From NCBI GenBank assembly GCA_015501585.1, contig JADNRY010000473.1:1-45468 (forward strand): a stretch of 45,468 nt of DNA, written 5' to 3'. Each line of letters opens with the position of its first letter. The first letter of the stretch is position 1. Shown in pieces: positions 22,641 through 35,450 of this stretch. The notes beneath the pieces are model-generated. The model did no database searches. It had not been told where the DNA came from and saw nothing but the letters and a program-made list of their open reading frames with translations. This stretch comes from Rhodocollybia butyracea. Lineage: Eukaryota > Basidiomycota > Agaricomycetes > Agaricales > Omphalotaceae. The translations under genes and the position numbers were made by a program.

Positions 22641-22914
22641 CTGTTGCCGTGCACGATCTGTAAGCGCCTTCCATTCTAGATTCGTCACCGCCATCTTCGA
22701 CTTGATCATCCAATCGTGCGTCTCCAACATTGCCTTTTTCTCGGAAATCAGGTCACCGCTTAGCCGTCGTCGTCGAATGACTCAGTATACCGGAAGCTGA
22801 ATCCATGGATCAGGACGCGTTTGAGGTGTCTCGATTGGAGTTGGAAGTCGGAAACTGTTAAGCTGCCTGCGACAAGAAAGTTCCTCCTATTCTGAGAGTT
22901 TCATCCTTAGGGGC

Positions 22915-24668
22915 CTACATTGCCACCAGCCAGAGAAAAATAAGCGTGAAGGACTCTAGATCATCACCAACAGTTCGAACGGGAGGCTGGGCGACGAATA
23001 GATGAGTGCCATGCATTGAAGAGCCACTATGAATTCCCTATGAAAAAAATTAGAATTGATTTATGCGAGAACTAGTGAGACATACTGTGCGCTCATACAC
23101 CCTCCTGGTACTTGGAGTTCCGTCGATAAGATATCCAGTGGCGGTTCCATCAGTTGATCGCACAATTATTGAGTTCCCAGGCGAAACATCGTGGTGTTCC
23201 ATTTAGCCTTGTTAACGGCGTCGCGGTGGGCTATTCGGAGGCAATGTGTCAGAGAGCGAATGAAAGGGGTGGTAATGACTGACTTTTGATAGCATCAAGC
23301 ATATCTGGTGAGCTCCCAGGCAGAGTTTCATGGGCTCTTCAACAACATCAAGAACGATACGGTAGTGTTTGCGGCAACGAATCGTATTACCAATGAGAAC
23401 TCGCTTAGGGTCATAGAAGCCGCAGGAGTATGACCCGTCGTCGTTGGATTCAACATCACCCTCAGCGAGAATTTTTCCACCGAATGTTCGTGCAGTCGTG
23501 CGTGCACCATCTCGATGGTATCGTACAACCCCCAGGATGCTTTTAAGAACACCCTTTCGCAACGTATCGCAGTTGAATAGCGCGTACCACGACCAACGGG
23601 ATAGTGATGACTACGAGTGAACTCCTTGGAGATGTAATAGGAGCGGTCTCCCACAGACTTTCCTGATCGGCTTTCCATGTGCATTGAAGCTACGCACGAT
23701 GTCAAAAGATACTTCATGCTCGGATTGAACCTCGAAAGTTTCGTCAATGCCACGACTAGCGTGAGTAGAGTGTGATAGGTGCAGTGGGAGTTTTTCCGCT
23801 TTCCGGTGCTGCGAGCCCTGCTCTGAATCCTGCTTGGTCCACTACTTCTGCTCCTTCCCCTGCTCCTACTCCGACTCTGGCGGTGCTTCCCTTTTCCAGC
23901 AGCGTCGTCAATGTCGTTATCCTCATCGAGGTCCACCCGCACATGGAACGACTCGCCCGCCCTCAAGGCCTCATACACGACCCATTCTTTCAGATGGACG
24001 TAGAGAGGCATGGCGACGAGACCTGGAGTCTCTTCAGTGAAGGGGATTGGGCGAGGGGGGGTTTGGGTTGGTGGAGGAGTGTCAGCGGCGGGATTCGTAG
24101 CGGTAGGAGGGATGTTGGAGGGAAAGAGAAGGTCTGTGGATAGGCGTTCGAGGAGGATGTGTAGTTGAATTTCGTAGTAATCTCGATGCCAGTGTGGGTA
24201 AGACGAATTAGCCGGCATCGGTTCCCGAGGACGCCAAAGCTATGAGTATGGTATTGCGAGGGATGGATGGCATTGGGATATGCGACAAGCTGCCTGCGCG
24301 TATCGCGAGCAGCGAAAGAGTCCTTTGCCATTGATGATGTCTGTCTCTACGTTGAGCTCAAGGAAGGACGGTATCGCATGAGCGACACAGATCATCTTCA
24401 GGAGGCGTTGCGTCAGAATAGACCGTAATGTCGGGTTTGACTTTATGACCGTTGAAACGTTGATCAAAGAATCCCGAGTCGGGGTCTGGCGAATTGGAAG
24501 TATCAACCGGTCTTCAGAAAGGGCTTCAGAACGTTCAAGTTAGAATAGGGTTCATGAAAGGAAGTGGCAAAAGAAACAAACCAGACGTTCATGGCGTTCA
24601 TGCATCATAGCTTCCCGTTTATTATGCGCGGGTACTTGGACGAAAGAGGCGTAATCGACTACAGGCAT
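22915..24668 (-). pseudogene. FunK1-type fungal protein kinase relic with several frame breaks
   Basis: FunK1 kinases are a large family expanded in mushroom-forming fungi. Visible landmarks in order on the minus strand: HHYPVGRGTRY (glycine-loop-like, near 23590-23620); LRKGVLKSILGVVRYH; RCRKHYRIVLDVVEEP; DMLDAIK then AHRDAV; HHDVSPGNSII in the catalytic-loop position (about 23170-23196); GTATGYLID; then, after an intron, ERTG and the family signature DDLESF with IFLWL (about 22935-22965). The pieces lie in different frames: shifts of one base are needed near 23650, 23590, 23330 and 23200, too close together for introns. The upstream part to 24668 (MPVVDYASFVQ; PPEDDLCRSC; a Ser/Arg-rich stretch) may be its N-terminal half or a neighbour. 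I call it a pseudogene, though assembly indels could mimic this. Confidence 0.62.
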
Positions 24669-26960
24669 TTCAGGCGGATGAACTGGTAGATAGATAGAAA
24701 TTTTGTTGGAGAAACAGCCACAAATTTTCCTTCCGACTCTTTCGCGCCCTCAATGTGTTCCGTTTACTCTCCAACTATCGACGAGAAGAGATGCGTTGAC
24801 GATTGTGGAAGATATCGATGAACTGGAGTATCCGGAGAAGAAGTTGAATTCGGAGGCGGAGTTTTACCGCTTTAGCACAAGAGCCTGTAAGTCCTGGAGT
24901 TCCTGGAGGCTTCGCATAGAAGGTTTTGGCGGAAACGACTGAAGTACTGAAGGCGCGAAAGTCCTGGAAGTGGAAGGAAGTGGAACATGAAAAAGAATAC
25001 CACTGGCACGTGATGCTGAACGCGCTATCACGGCGGTGACTGCGCGCATTTGAATCGCACTATCCTGGCTTTTGTTATTATTAACATTCAAGAACGAATT
25101 GAGGATTCGAGAACTTGAGGCTGGTCTATACTATCGGCTGTACCTGAATCTCAATTGCTTCAATCCATTTCGTAGGCACGTAAAGCGAACAAAAAGTGAG
25201 TGATTCCATCTTTATTTGTGTAATTTAGTCTGCAGAGGTTTTCTGCGGTCTCCATTAAATAGGGCCTTCCTTCCCTCTGCCGGAGACAAAACCCAGGTAC
25301 AGAATCCGAAATCTAACAATGTTAATGAACCGCCGTGACAGCGACAAAGAAATTTGCCAGAATGGACTGCTTTCTACCTCGAAGATTGGTACGTTATGCT
25401 GATATCTCGGCGCGGATTTTGTTTTAAAAATATCCGGGTATTGTCTTTGGATCTGGTCTGCCGTCGAAAGCTCGAATTTTGCTTCTGATATAGAATAGAA
25501 CCATATTGAAGCTCACTACTCTTGCTGGTGGCACGATTCGGATCGGTTTCATACGCCCGCCTTTCACGGTTGGAGAATCATGTCTACTTACTGCTCGTTT
25601 GGCGGATTTCGCTTGTCAAGACGTCTTGAACAGCCCCCAGTGCCCCTACGCCAGTTTAGGTTTTGGACGCAGGCATGGACAGCGAACAGGCGGGTATTCC
25701 TTGCTACTAGGTAGCTGAGTGTTCGGATTCGATTGGCAATCGGACTCGGCGCGGTATCAGTAACGATGTCAGGATTGAGAACTTAAGAAGGAGATACTGG
25801 AGCTATCATCGTACCATAGACAGGACCTATGCTGTATCATAACTGGGACGAGGGCAGCATCGTTGAGCGTCGTGGGGTTGCATATCCTGCCAACGTTAAG
25901 AATTCATTTCTCGATGAAGCGGGCGGTTTTACATCCATTGTACAAAATTTCTCAGAATACCATGGGCAGGATTGTCTTTAATTGGGAAAAGCATTGTAGG
26001 GTAAGTGCCCTAATCCGATCTTAGTCTTTCGGACCACGTTAAAAACCAAGCGCTTCGTTTGTTATTAGTATTTTTATCTAATGCTCAGGTCCTTTTTCTT
26101 CAGGGATTTCTACACGCAGGAACGCTTGCAATGAATGGGTTGACTAGATCTTACCGCGTTCAAAATCACCAGCCCCAGTAAACTACTCGATTTCACCAGA
26201 GTTGCACTGTCGCTTTTCCAATAAAGCAGGCTTTGTCTATTCCAGGAAGTCGTTGAACGGAGATGGCGCTCAAAAAGTTTATTCTTGTATTCTATATTTA
26301 TGACCCTGTACTCTAGTTCCATCAGGTCCAGTCGTCGTAGTTACTCGAGAGGCTAGAGCTCGACCATCATGTTTTGATGTTCCTTCCTATTCCATTCTGT
26401 CACTGGTTCCCTACTTTCGGTCTTACATTCATGATGATCCTCTTCCAGTCCTCTTCTTGGTTTCGCATCTGGACGCTGAACTTGCCTTTCTTCGCTCTGG
26501 TCTGGTGAATTAAGACAGGTAAATCGGGACGCGCATACTCAAAGTAAATTATGCGTGCATTGGTCGTCGTCGCCGATCTATTTTGATTCGTCCAGCAGAT
26601 AATCATAACTTAGATGCATGAGGCATTGCATTCAGTGATGATTTAGTTGACGTTCCGCTCCTGATGATGTTTTGGTGATTTGTAGGTGAATCGTCGTTTC
26701 TTCCCTCTGGACCACGCTGCGCTGGACCAGTTCCTTTTCCTTCCTCTCCCTTTCCTTTCCCGTTCCTTTCTTGTTCTTCTTTCTTTACGCTTCCCAGCTC
26801 CTTTTCTCTTTCTATCTTCTCAGAGCTAGGAATTCTCTATTTTTATCAGCTTGCTGGTTTTACTTTCTTTGAGGTCAAGTTCGCCCTCTTTTACTTACTT
26901 GACGCGGTGCGCCATTTTTGAACAGCACTAGCTCTCTTTGGACTTTTCCTTTCTTACAAC
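24669..26960. other. Long intergenic region, no gene recognised
   Basis: About 2.3 kb. Short open frames at 24703-24942 (+), 25506-25718 (+), 26110-26322 (-) and 26400-26606 (-) show no motif or splice support. The last 200 bases before the peptidase gene (about 26700-26825) are a strong CT-rich tract, a common feature of fungal core promoters. Confidence 0.5.
26690..26825 (+). promoter_or_regulatory. Pyrimidine-rich promoter tract of the aspartic peptidase gene
   Basis: Almost uninterrupted runs of T and C (for example CTTCCTCTCCCTTTCCTTTC) end about 135 bases before the ATG at 26961. CT blocks mark transcription start regions in filamentous fungi; no TATA box is evident. Confidence 0.45.
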
Positions 26961-29053
26961 ATGGCTTTGCTCTCAATGCTACCGGTCATCTTTGCTTTTG
27001 TTCTTACCCTAACGACCTCCGTCAGTCTCGCCGTACCTGTCACAGTTCCTTCAAGCCTTGCAGTGCAGAAAAGATTTGGAGGCTTCGATATTCCAATTCA
27101 AAGGGTTAGGTCGAATAGCTTGCGTAGACGCGGCGATGTGAGCGGGGAAATCGGGCTAGGGGATGATTCAGATCTGTGCGTCCTTTTAAGGATATTTTGA
27201 TTAGATGCTAATTCGCCCCCCCAGGTTATACTCTGTTCCGATCCAGCTCGGACCCACTCTTACCGTCGTACAGCTCGATACCGGTTCCAGCGATTTATGG
27301 GTCACCTCGAGTGCATGCACAGCAACTACATGTGGAACAATTAGTTCCCCTTCGTATCAATTAAGCTCTTTCAACGCGTCTGGATCATCTGTCACGATGA
27401 ATTATGGCGATTCCACAACAGGCACTCATGCTTCTGGACCCATTGGTTTCGATACTGCCACTTTAGCCGGCATTGCGATACCAGTCCATCCTTTTACTGC
27501 TGTCAATTCTACAACGAACACTGTCATCCAAGACGGTGCTGCTGGGATCTTTGGATTAGGTTTCCCCGCAGGAAGCGACATACAAGCCGCAGTTGTCCAG
27601 GCTCAAAGCGGTTCACTCGACCCCACGGATAGCTTTTTAAACGGCACATACCAGTACGGTCCTCTATTGTCCAGGATTGCAGCGTCAAATCAGTTGGAAA
27701 GTGATGTTTTCTCTATTTCACTGCAACGTAGTGCGATTGATGTCGGGATCGACAACGGTACCTTGACTCTTGGAAAGCTGCCTGATGGAGTAGATAATTC
27801 GACTTTGACATGGGTTCCGGTCAGGCTATATGATGCTTCAGAGGGAGGCCTGAGCGCGCCGACGTTTGCGCCTAACGAAGTGAGTTTTTTTTTTTTCAAC
27901 TCGTCTTGCTCGTTCCTGACTGATCTGCCTTTGCAGGTATACCCTTTGTATGTCCCAGTTTCAAAGTCTATCTGAACCCTATCCTCTAATCTTTTTCGTA
28001 GCCGTTGGGAGATTGACATTGACGGTGTCTACCTCGATGGAAAATTACTTGCAAATTCAACTATTCCCGCTACTGGCGGAGTCAGCAATACTCGAGTCTC
28101 TGCTTTAATTGATACTGTGAGTTTATCTTCTTTCAACCGCTTCTTTCCTCACGTTTTTCTCTGTAGGGCAACTCCATCATCCGTGGTCCAACTGACGTCG
28201 TCAATAATGTCCTCACCACCGTTTCCCCCAACTACAACCCTTCTTCCGCCAACGCTGTCGCTGAATTACCTTGCACCGCTGCTCATACTCTCGCATTCCA
28301 GATTGGCGGACAAATGTTTCCTATAGATCCAAGAGATTTCATCAGCGACAGTACGGCCACAAACACCAAGACATGTCAAGCCAGTAATATCGTGGGTACG
28401 GATCCGCCCAGTGTAGGCGCACTGTTTAGATGGAGTCTGGGTGACCCATTTATGAAGTCGTACGTACTTTCTTCTTCGTATCCTTTCATACTTGTTTTGT
28501 GTTTATATATTCGCATTTTAGAACTCTTGTTGCTTTCCATTACGGAAATCTCACCCATCCCTCCGTCGACCCGCCCCGAATTGGATTTCTTTCTACGGTC
28601 CCCGCCGATGCATCGGCGTTACTTACGCAAGCTGTTGATGATGCACAAAGTGCTGGTGGGTTTCAAAGTACGCTTCTTTTTTTATACCTATTTTGTTATC
28701 ATTTTTAATAATCTTCTCTTTCTGTAGCCACTACCGAAGCTGCGCCCACAGCTAGTGCTGCAGCAGAAGCAGAATCCGCGATCACCATTGTGCCCACCGC
28801 TGCCGCAGCTCTCACTGCTTCCTCAGCTTCAGCTTCTGCTGCTGCTGCTGCTGCTTCTACTGTCGCTGTATCTTCACCAGATTCGAGCCCCAGTTCGTCT
28901 ACTCCCACTGCGAAGCCCAAAAGTCCGAATTCGGGAACCAGCTTGCGATCTGTTAGGCGTCGTGGTGACGGAGGTTGGATAGGCGGACTGGCGATAAGTG
29001 GAAACATGATTTTAGGGATGGCGTTTACAGTGGCGGCGATAGTGTTTGCTTAG
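26961..29053 (+). CDS. GPI-anchored pepsin-family (A1) aspartic peptidase, yapsin-like
   Basis: Cell-surface acid protease. Seven exons (26961-27175, 27225-27879, 27937-27947, 28002-28116, 28167-28459, 28522-28667, 28728-29053) sum to 587 codons including stop. Signal peptide MALLSMLPVIFAFVLTLTTS, a short propeptide with dibasic LRRRGD, then YSVPIQLG and the first active-site motif QLDTGSSDLW, the flap region VTMNYGDST, and GIFGLGFP. The second catalytic motif ALIDTGNSIIRGP is split by an intron after the Thr codon. The C-terminal part has GDPFMKSTLVAFHYGN, a Ser/Ala/Pro-rich stalk with a GCT-repeat poly-Ala run, RRRGDGG and a hydrophobic tail (ISGNMILGMAFTVAAIVFA) with small residues before it, typical of a GPI-anchor signal. 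Exon 3 is only 11 bases long. Both catalytic Asp residues are present, so it should be active. Confidence 0.9.
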
Positions 29054-29906
29054 GTTATGCTTCTCTTATAATTTGGTTATTTTAGGGAACTCTGAACTGG
29101 ACTTTACTTAGAGAAAGATTTTGCATGTTGGGAGCGTAAATGGCAATTTATCCTTGATTATCGGTCAACTCTCGCTGCTTCGTGTAGCCGAGCTTACCCT
29201 GTTGTATCATGAGTAACGTTGCATAGAGACAGACCAAAGCATCTCCAGCTCATCTGCTTGAGTAATTGAGTATCATTCGTGATACTTAGCACACTTCTGC
29301 GGTCCCAGTATATATCTCGTCTACCTTGCCGATGGTTCTGTCCTTTGGCCCAGTTCTTAATACGTGAGTACTCAATAGTTAATCAATAGTTAATCTACTG
29401 TCTTCAAGTTGTTAACAAGAATAGTTCCCTAGCCTTGTCGTATGGCGAACTCTATCGTCCACATCGCATTCACACCTGAAAGCGAAGAGTTAAACGCTCA
29501 GGCTCGGATGTAGCGCAGACTCGGGTCTCTTGAGTCCGACCCCGACGTTATCGAATCTACTGTATCGAATTCGAGAGACAAACTCGAAGGGACTCGGAAA
29601 ATGCGCGAAGGTTTGAAGGCGATCTGTAGTACTGGGAGTAATGCTATGAGCTTGGTCTTTTGTCTTTTTCAATTCGCCTAACCCGGAATACAGGCATGAA
29701 TTCAATGATAGGTTTATGTTTTCTCTTTCGGGATTAGAACGCGTCAATAAGCCACTTCCTTTTCTGGACTCCATTGTCAGGCGCGCCCACGTGATAATGC
29801 TTGGACTTCGAACAATAGAGGTCACGCCAAGAGTTCTCAGCCAAAGCGAAGGCTTATATAGCTCTCTTGTCAGTGCCACTTCGCTACAACCCCCATAGCC
29901 CCAACA
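29054..29906. other. Intergenic between the peptidase and the zinc-finger-like gene
   Basis: About 850 bases holding the peptidase 3'UTR and the promoter of the next gene. A 148-codon open frame on the minus strand (29490-29936) overlaps that gene's first exon, has no motif and is taken as chance. No repeat or RNA gene seen. Confidence 0.5.
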
Positions 29907-31195
29907 ATGTTCAATGTAAGTCTCTCTGACCATCACGGCCCTTCTCTACGTGCTTTAGGTCTGATCATCATCTTCAGTCTGTAAATAAGACTCGCTCAAC
30001 AAAGATCGCATGGACGAATATCATCGATACTTCTGGACTCCGTAAACGACTCCCCTCTGCTCCCCAAGACGGCCACCAAGAGTTTGTCGACGCCACAGAT
30101 ATCTCGCGAGAGTTCTGGGAAGAGTCATTAAATCACCCTGGCGAGGAAGATCTTGTCCAGCAAATCAATAATCTTCCACTGAAGCCTATCTCAGATCTAT
30201 GGATAAACGGGGGGCTGGAATATACTCTCGATCAGGTTGTTTATGGAGGAAATTAGTCAGTCTTGATAATTTTTTTTATCCAAGCCCTGCCCTAATTTAT
30301 TACAGTCGTAACTGGTCGACGAACGACACGCGCTCCGAATTTGCTGGAACTAGGCGAGTATTGGACAAATTTGTTGACTCTACGGGTAACTTACCAATGT
30401 ATGTCCAGCTCTCTTTGGTGGACGGCAGAAACCGCTGCGTCCTCTTCTGCCACTTCTCAATCTTCCTGTGGATCTTTTGGGAAGGAAAACGATGACCCGG
30501 ATCAACTATTCCCCGTTGACCCTTCGGCTCTATCTCTTGAACACGATACGCGATTTGAGGAAGGGTCCCAGTTGATAACGAATGAAGTAGCCATAGCGGT
30601 TCGGGACGTTCAAGACTCATCCCAGGCTCTCACTCCAGAAGCCAGTCTCTCTCATCTTGCGAAAGACAAGCAAAAGGCTGGTCCTGACAGGACTACTACA
30701 ATCAACCAACGGAGTACTCGCCGTGCGACACCCTATTCTGACTCTGTGTTAACCAAAGTCAAACGAAAAAAACCAGGCGAACACGAGCCTGACTTCATTC
30801 CCGTTTGTGATTCAACCCGAGATCGCCTATGTGAATGGGCTACAGATAATATGTCCAATTCTTCAACGGTATGCGGCCATCGTTTTAGTTCTGTCGACTC
30901 CGAGACCAAAGTCCACCTCTTACTTCACCGTGATGAAAACATTGACAAGATGTCTTGCAGGTGGCGTGGATGTAAACAAGCGGTGAGCAAGAAATATCTG
31001 ATAAGACATGTGTTTGCGTGCCATCTTGAGAAGATCCTATGTATGCGATGTGGGGAGACGCTGAAGCGTGCGGACGAAGAAAAGAGGCATAGAAGGTTCC
31101 AGTGTGCAAAAAATTCCTACAAAAGATATTGCTTTTCACAAAGTGGAGTGGTAGCAACGCAATTGAAGTCCCAAATGTCTTTGCCTCAAGCTTGA
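29907..31195 (+). CDS. Putative nuclear zinc-finger (C2H2-like) protein
   Basis: Four exons (29907-29915, 29978-30255, 30306-30417, 30485-31195) sum to 370 codons including stop; the first exon is only MFN. The N-terminal two thirds are polar and probably disordered. A basic patch (VLTKVKRKKPGEHEPD) suits a nuclear localisation signal. The C-terminal part has a C-x4-C plus His pattern (MSCRWRGCKQAVSKKYLIRH, then VFACH) followed by LCMRCGETLKRADEEKRHRR and FQC, which reads as two atypical zinc-binding fingers, as in many basidiomycete C2H2-like proteins. Lack of a signal peptide fits an intracellular regulator. DNA binding is inferred. The middle intron edges are chosen for phase; the third donor (GTGGAC) is weak. 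Confidence 0.65.
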
Positions 31196-33352
31196 GGATA
31201 TATCTGTATGTCGGGGTACGACAACCGGAGTACTTCATATATTAGTACCCCTTACATTAGTAGTTTACTATCAATTATCGGTAGGTAGTTAGTCTCAATT
31301 CATGTTTTGGTAGTTCAGTTCAGTCCCACCCACCTTCCTTACGCATCTATGATCATGAGATAATATCTTCGATAGCTCTAGTACTATTAAAAAAGATCTG
31401 CTAGCCTTAAACATTTTATCTGATGAACTCTCGAAGTTATTCTCACCCTTGAATGGAAGGCACAGGAGTTCTGCTATTCCTGATAGAGAGAGGTCAAAGC
31501 GTGTTGTATTGGACTCCATTTATAATGTCATCATTGAGATAGGCGTTGGGCAATCGAGTTATTTAAAAAACCAAAACTGTGATGCCTTTGAGTGAGCTCG
31601 AGTAGTCCAATCGGCTCGGCTGCTAACTTTTTTTCTAAGCAGCTTTCCTACGAGATATACTGATATCTCGTACCCCCAGAATATGACTGCCCGCTCAATC
31701 CCAGGAGTCGCTGACTTGCTGTTGTTAGCACACAGTCAAGTCATGGAAGAACTCTTACGGAAGATACAGAACCATGAGACGTATCCAAGGCTTTTCGACG
31801 GCTGATCGCGTTGTTATCAGTGAAGTTCCATTTGATATATATATATATATAGGGTAAATAGCTGGCCTGAAGGCGAGATAAGTAGATGTTTAGTCCCCCG
31901 ATCTACGAGGGACTCGCTTGTACATGTAGACATTATTGAATGTCTTGACCCAATCTTGACCTCCGGTGGCTGCGGTGCCAATATAGTGGACCCCACAGAT
32001 ACGAAATATGGGAAGGGAGGAAGGGAAGATTTATCAACCCAGCGACGATCACGAGCTTCGAGTAATATGCACTGTGTCACCGTGTACCACCACACACGAA
32101 GTTGATGCTTCCGGTTTCGATAGGCTTGTCAAAGTAATATTACAACATTTGCCATAAAAGCTGAACATTCAACATAGGCTGAACGGATGAATATCCTTAC
32201 AAACTCTAAGGTTCTTCAAGAGCACCCCAGATATTAGTTTTGAGTTTTGACTGAATCGACGTTGAAGACTTATCTCTTCCCGAGAATGTGTTGAACCACA
32301 AGTACGGCTAGTAGCTTCTATCTACTTATGTAGGGCGAATCACCAGACGCGTCAAGGCTTCTCGCATTGGCAGCCTCGAGGCATTCACTATCTCCTTTTG
32401 CTCTGTCATATGATGTCGAGGGCCAGTTGGAAGAGATCCTGATTTTAGTTCTTGAGGTATGTTGAGCTGCTTCAGTTGCTATAATTACACGAATGTAACT
32501 GGCCATAAACCTATGTTCACATTTTCGGGGTGGACGCAGCAATTAAAACACAAAACGAGCTTTTAAGTACGCATCGTATACTCTATGATCCATCGCAGTG
32601 TGAGGAACGCTAGCCAGTGTGTTGACACGTAGAAATCATAAAGTAACTCTTCATCAGAGCTCGTTGACTCGCCCCATGGAGAACAGGCCCCTTTACACGA
32701 GGAGCTGATCGTGCTTGCCAAGGTTGCATGTCCTGTCAGTATGCAGTAAGGCTTGCCTCACCTCACTCGTATCAACATTGACACTAGGCAGGGGCCGGCA
32801 AGGGGCCGGCCCATCGTAGAAACCTTGACCTGCTCTGATGGAACCGGGGAGTCGTTATTAGATCATTTGGCTCTGTTCTGGAAAAGGACTTGAGCTTCAA
32901 TAAAATGAGCACTTGTTAATTTTCATACTTTCAACTTTAGGCACCGATAATGACGAGCCAATCGATGTTAATCGCAAGAACGGAGCGGAACCAGCCGATC
33001 ACGTGTAAAAGAAGGAGGAAAAAATGAGATCTCATGTATACCATGTACCATCACCTCGTGTTCGATGGATTCGTCCTTCCTCCCCCCACTCCATAAAACT
33101 GCTGAAGGCTAACTGTGGAGACCTTGAGGGTCTTAATACTGGGTCGGACACCCCAAGCCGCTGGTCTTTACGAAGTAAGTGTTATCTTCTCGCTCGAGAT
33201 CGTTCACTGACCGGAAACAGCCCCTCCCCAGCTCGTGGGCACGAAATACTAACACGAGGTTCACGCCTCCTTTCATTGTGTCCATTCTCCTTCGTTTTTC
33301 TCTGTATCATATCCTTTCTCTTTTACTTTTGACTCAACGGTAAACTGGCAAC
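31196..33352. other. Long intergenic region, no gene recognised
   Basis: About 2.1 kb. Small open frames (31295-31519, 31817-32095, 32318-32542 on minus; 33024-33332 on plus) have no support. An (AT)n microsatellite lies near 31836-31850 and a GGGGCCGGC direct repeat near 32791-32811. A CT-rich run before 33353 is the likely promoter of the DUF6699 gene. Confidence 0.5.
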
Positions 33353-34893
33353 ATGTCTGGATATTACAGCGGTTCAGAATTCGGCAATGTTTACGTCCCG
33401 CGCAAACCCGTGATGAGGAGCGTAGCTCTTCCTGCGGGCAGTCCAATGAACTCCCCCACGGCTCCCAACTTTATGCAGTCAACCAGATCACGCTTCTCTT
33501 GGTTCGCAGGGAACTCAATTTCTCGTGCTCAGACGCCTGCTCCACCCTCATCCCAAAGAAACGACGCTTCCTTCCACGCAATGCCACCGTATAATGTGCA
33601 TAACGGTGTTCCGAATAGGACGCGTAAAACATCCGCGTCCAGTAATGTCTCTGACCGTAAGCCACTTTCCCATAGTTATCTCTTGAAAGGCTTAATGTGA
33701 TCAATGTAGGATCTAATGTAACGGCGCCTTTGAAAGGTATTTTAAAGAAACCTGGATCGTCACGATCATCGACTCCAGCACCTCCGGCCTCAAGTGCGTA
33801 TAATGTTTCTAGAATTTTCCTTTGATCTCAGCCATTTCTTAGATTATTCTCCCGCACTCAAGCCTGACTCAACGATGTACACCAAGACTAATTCATCCGC
33901 AGAAAGCACTGGTACGCAACCGTTGTAGTTTACTCAAGTGGTATGGCTGAACATCACCAGGTCATCTCTACACGCACCACCGCTCCGAAAGCAAGGCTTC
34001 GTCGAGCTCCTCGTCTAGAATTGATGGTTATTCAAGTGGTTAGTTTCTCTCAACGAGAATTCTTGACTTATTAGACGAATATGACGCTATTATAGACTCA
34101 CATATGGCGTGGAAACGGAAGGATGGGAATGCTGTAGAAGGTGAGTTTGGGCCTTTCGTAATCTTTTCTTAAATTCGCCCATCTCGAAATTTTTCGTAAC
34201 AGCGAAGAACTCCTACGCGCCCGGGAAACCCAATGGTGGTTATCGGAAATCCAGCCCATCTACCGGTAAATAACGTGGTTTTGAACCGTTTACCGGTAAA
34301 CACTGACGCTCGCTTTGGTCACAGTCCCAATGAAACCTGAAGCTGTGGCATTGAGCTGGCCTCTAACAGAGCCGAATCGTACTTCTGCTCGGAAGCAATT
34401 GCAACGGTCAAGTATTTGCTTCGACATTGCATTCGACCCAAGGAAGAGCAGGGGAGTGACCATACAAGCCTTTCCTGATGTAGCGCATAGAGTGGATATT
34501 CCCTCCGACACGATTAGATTACCCGCATCGACGCACTGTGCACTCACTGAGATGCAGATCTTCCTAGACGTGGAAGATTTTCGCCGTTGGCCTATCAAAG
34601 TCAAACGTAAAAGTGGTATCAGATGCCTGGATGTTTTTGACGCTATCTACGAGACGTTTCAACGTACCCTGAAGCCAGAGGACGTTCGTGCTTTCGGTGA
34701 GGCTCGTATCAAGCGTTGCGAGAGGTTTTGCCAACAACGTTGCATCGATTCACCAGGATTACCGGAGTATAACAGGCAACATGGTATGCGGCGGGTTGAT
34801 CTTCTACGAGGCAGACGTTTCTTCCGTGGTATCGTGCAATCTGGGGAAGATTGGACATTACTGCTGGACGATTATACGTCTTCACGACATTAA
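33353..34893 (+). CDS. DUF6699-domain protein
   Basis: Seven exons (33353-33656, 33710-33793, 33843-33911, 33961-34038, 34096-34140, 34203-34265, 34325-34893) sum to 404 codons including stop. Residues 1-210 are low complexity, Ser/Pro/Asn-rich and likely disordered (SMNSPTAP-like and SSSSSSRIDGYSS stretches). The C-terminal 150 residues match the DUF6699 pattern known from basidiomycetes: ICFDIAFDPR, then DTIRLPASTHCALTEMQIF, WPIKVKRKSGIRCLDVFDAI, YETFQRTL, and the closing HGMRRVDLLRGRRFFRGIV with W-x-L-x-L. The molecular function of this domain is unknown. Many small exons in the disordered part and one large exon for the domain is a common layout. It is convergent with the second esterase. 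Confidence 0.82.
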
Positions 34894-35450
34894 CGATTGC
34901 ATTTTATCCCCGCGCAACTCCAATATTCTACGGTGAGTGTTTCATTGGAAACAAGATCCGAACACTAATCTTTGTACAGTCGACGTTTTATTTTTTCAAC
35001 ACAAGGTTTAGCTATTATCATGTGGACTTGCTCGTTTTAGGGTGTATAATTTTTTTCATTTGTGATTTACTACTCTTCCCATCTCCATCTTTTGCGTTTT
35101 TTTTACGATCTGCATCTTCCATCCCCACTCACCGATTCATATTTCCTGTATCCACATCACTTCTGTTCCCGTCGTTTCTGTCCCACACCCCTTCTATCCC
35201 CATCGTCTCGTATCGTCATCAAACGTTCATTCCTTCCACACCTATGCCATCTGTAGCCCATACTCATACGTACTGTACTCAACTGTGTTGCGTATCCTCC
35301 ACTCCTCCCTCCCATACCAGTTCTATACCCATACAGCCTTTCGTACATGATGCCATCTCGCGTACTGTGGCCTCCATTCTACCATCATGACTTGCATAAC
35401 AAATCATTCGCTCCATATAAGTGCTAAAAGACGGCTTTGGATTTATCGCA
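34894..35450. other. Convergent intergenic spacer, pyrimidine-rich
   Basis: Holds the two 3'UTRs. From about 35080 to 35320 the plus strand is rich in TTCC/CATCC words; an open frame across it (34851-35390) encodes a biased Ser/Pro/His product and overlaps the end of the DUF6699 exon in another frame, so I do not call it. Confidence 0.45.

Noticed and set aside
23328..24218. A single 296-codon minus-strand frame taken as an intact gene
   Set aside because: Its parts do not read as one protein: the kinase landmarks switch to neighbouring frames within it, so the open frame is partly accidental and the region is better seen as a broken FunK1 gene.
29490..29936. Minus-strand frame of 148 codons
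   Set aside because: It overlaps the promoter and first exon of the zinc-finger-like gene and has no recognisable motif.
34851..35390. Plus-strand frame of 179 codons after the DUF6699 domain
   Set aside because: It starts inside the DUF6699 exon in another frame and runs through a pyrimidine-rich 3' region; the product is biased Ser/Pro/Phe/His without a domain.
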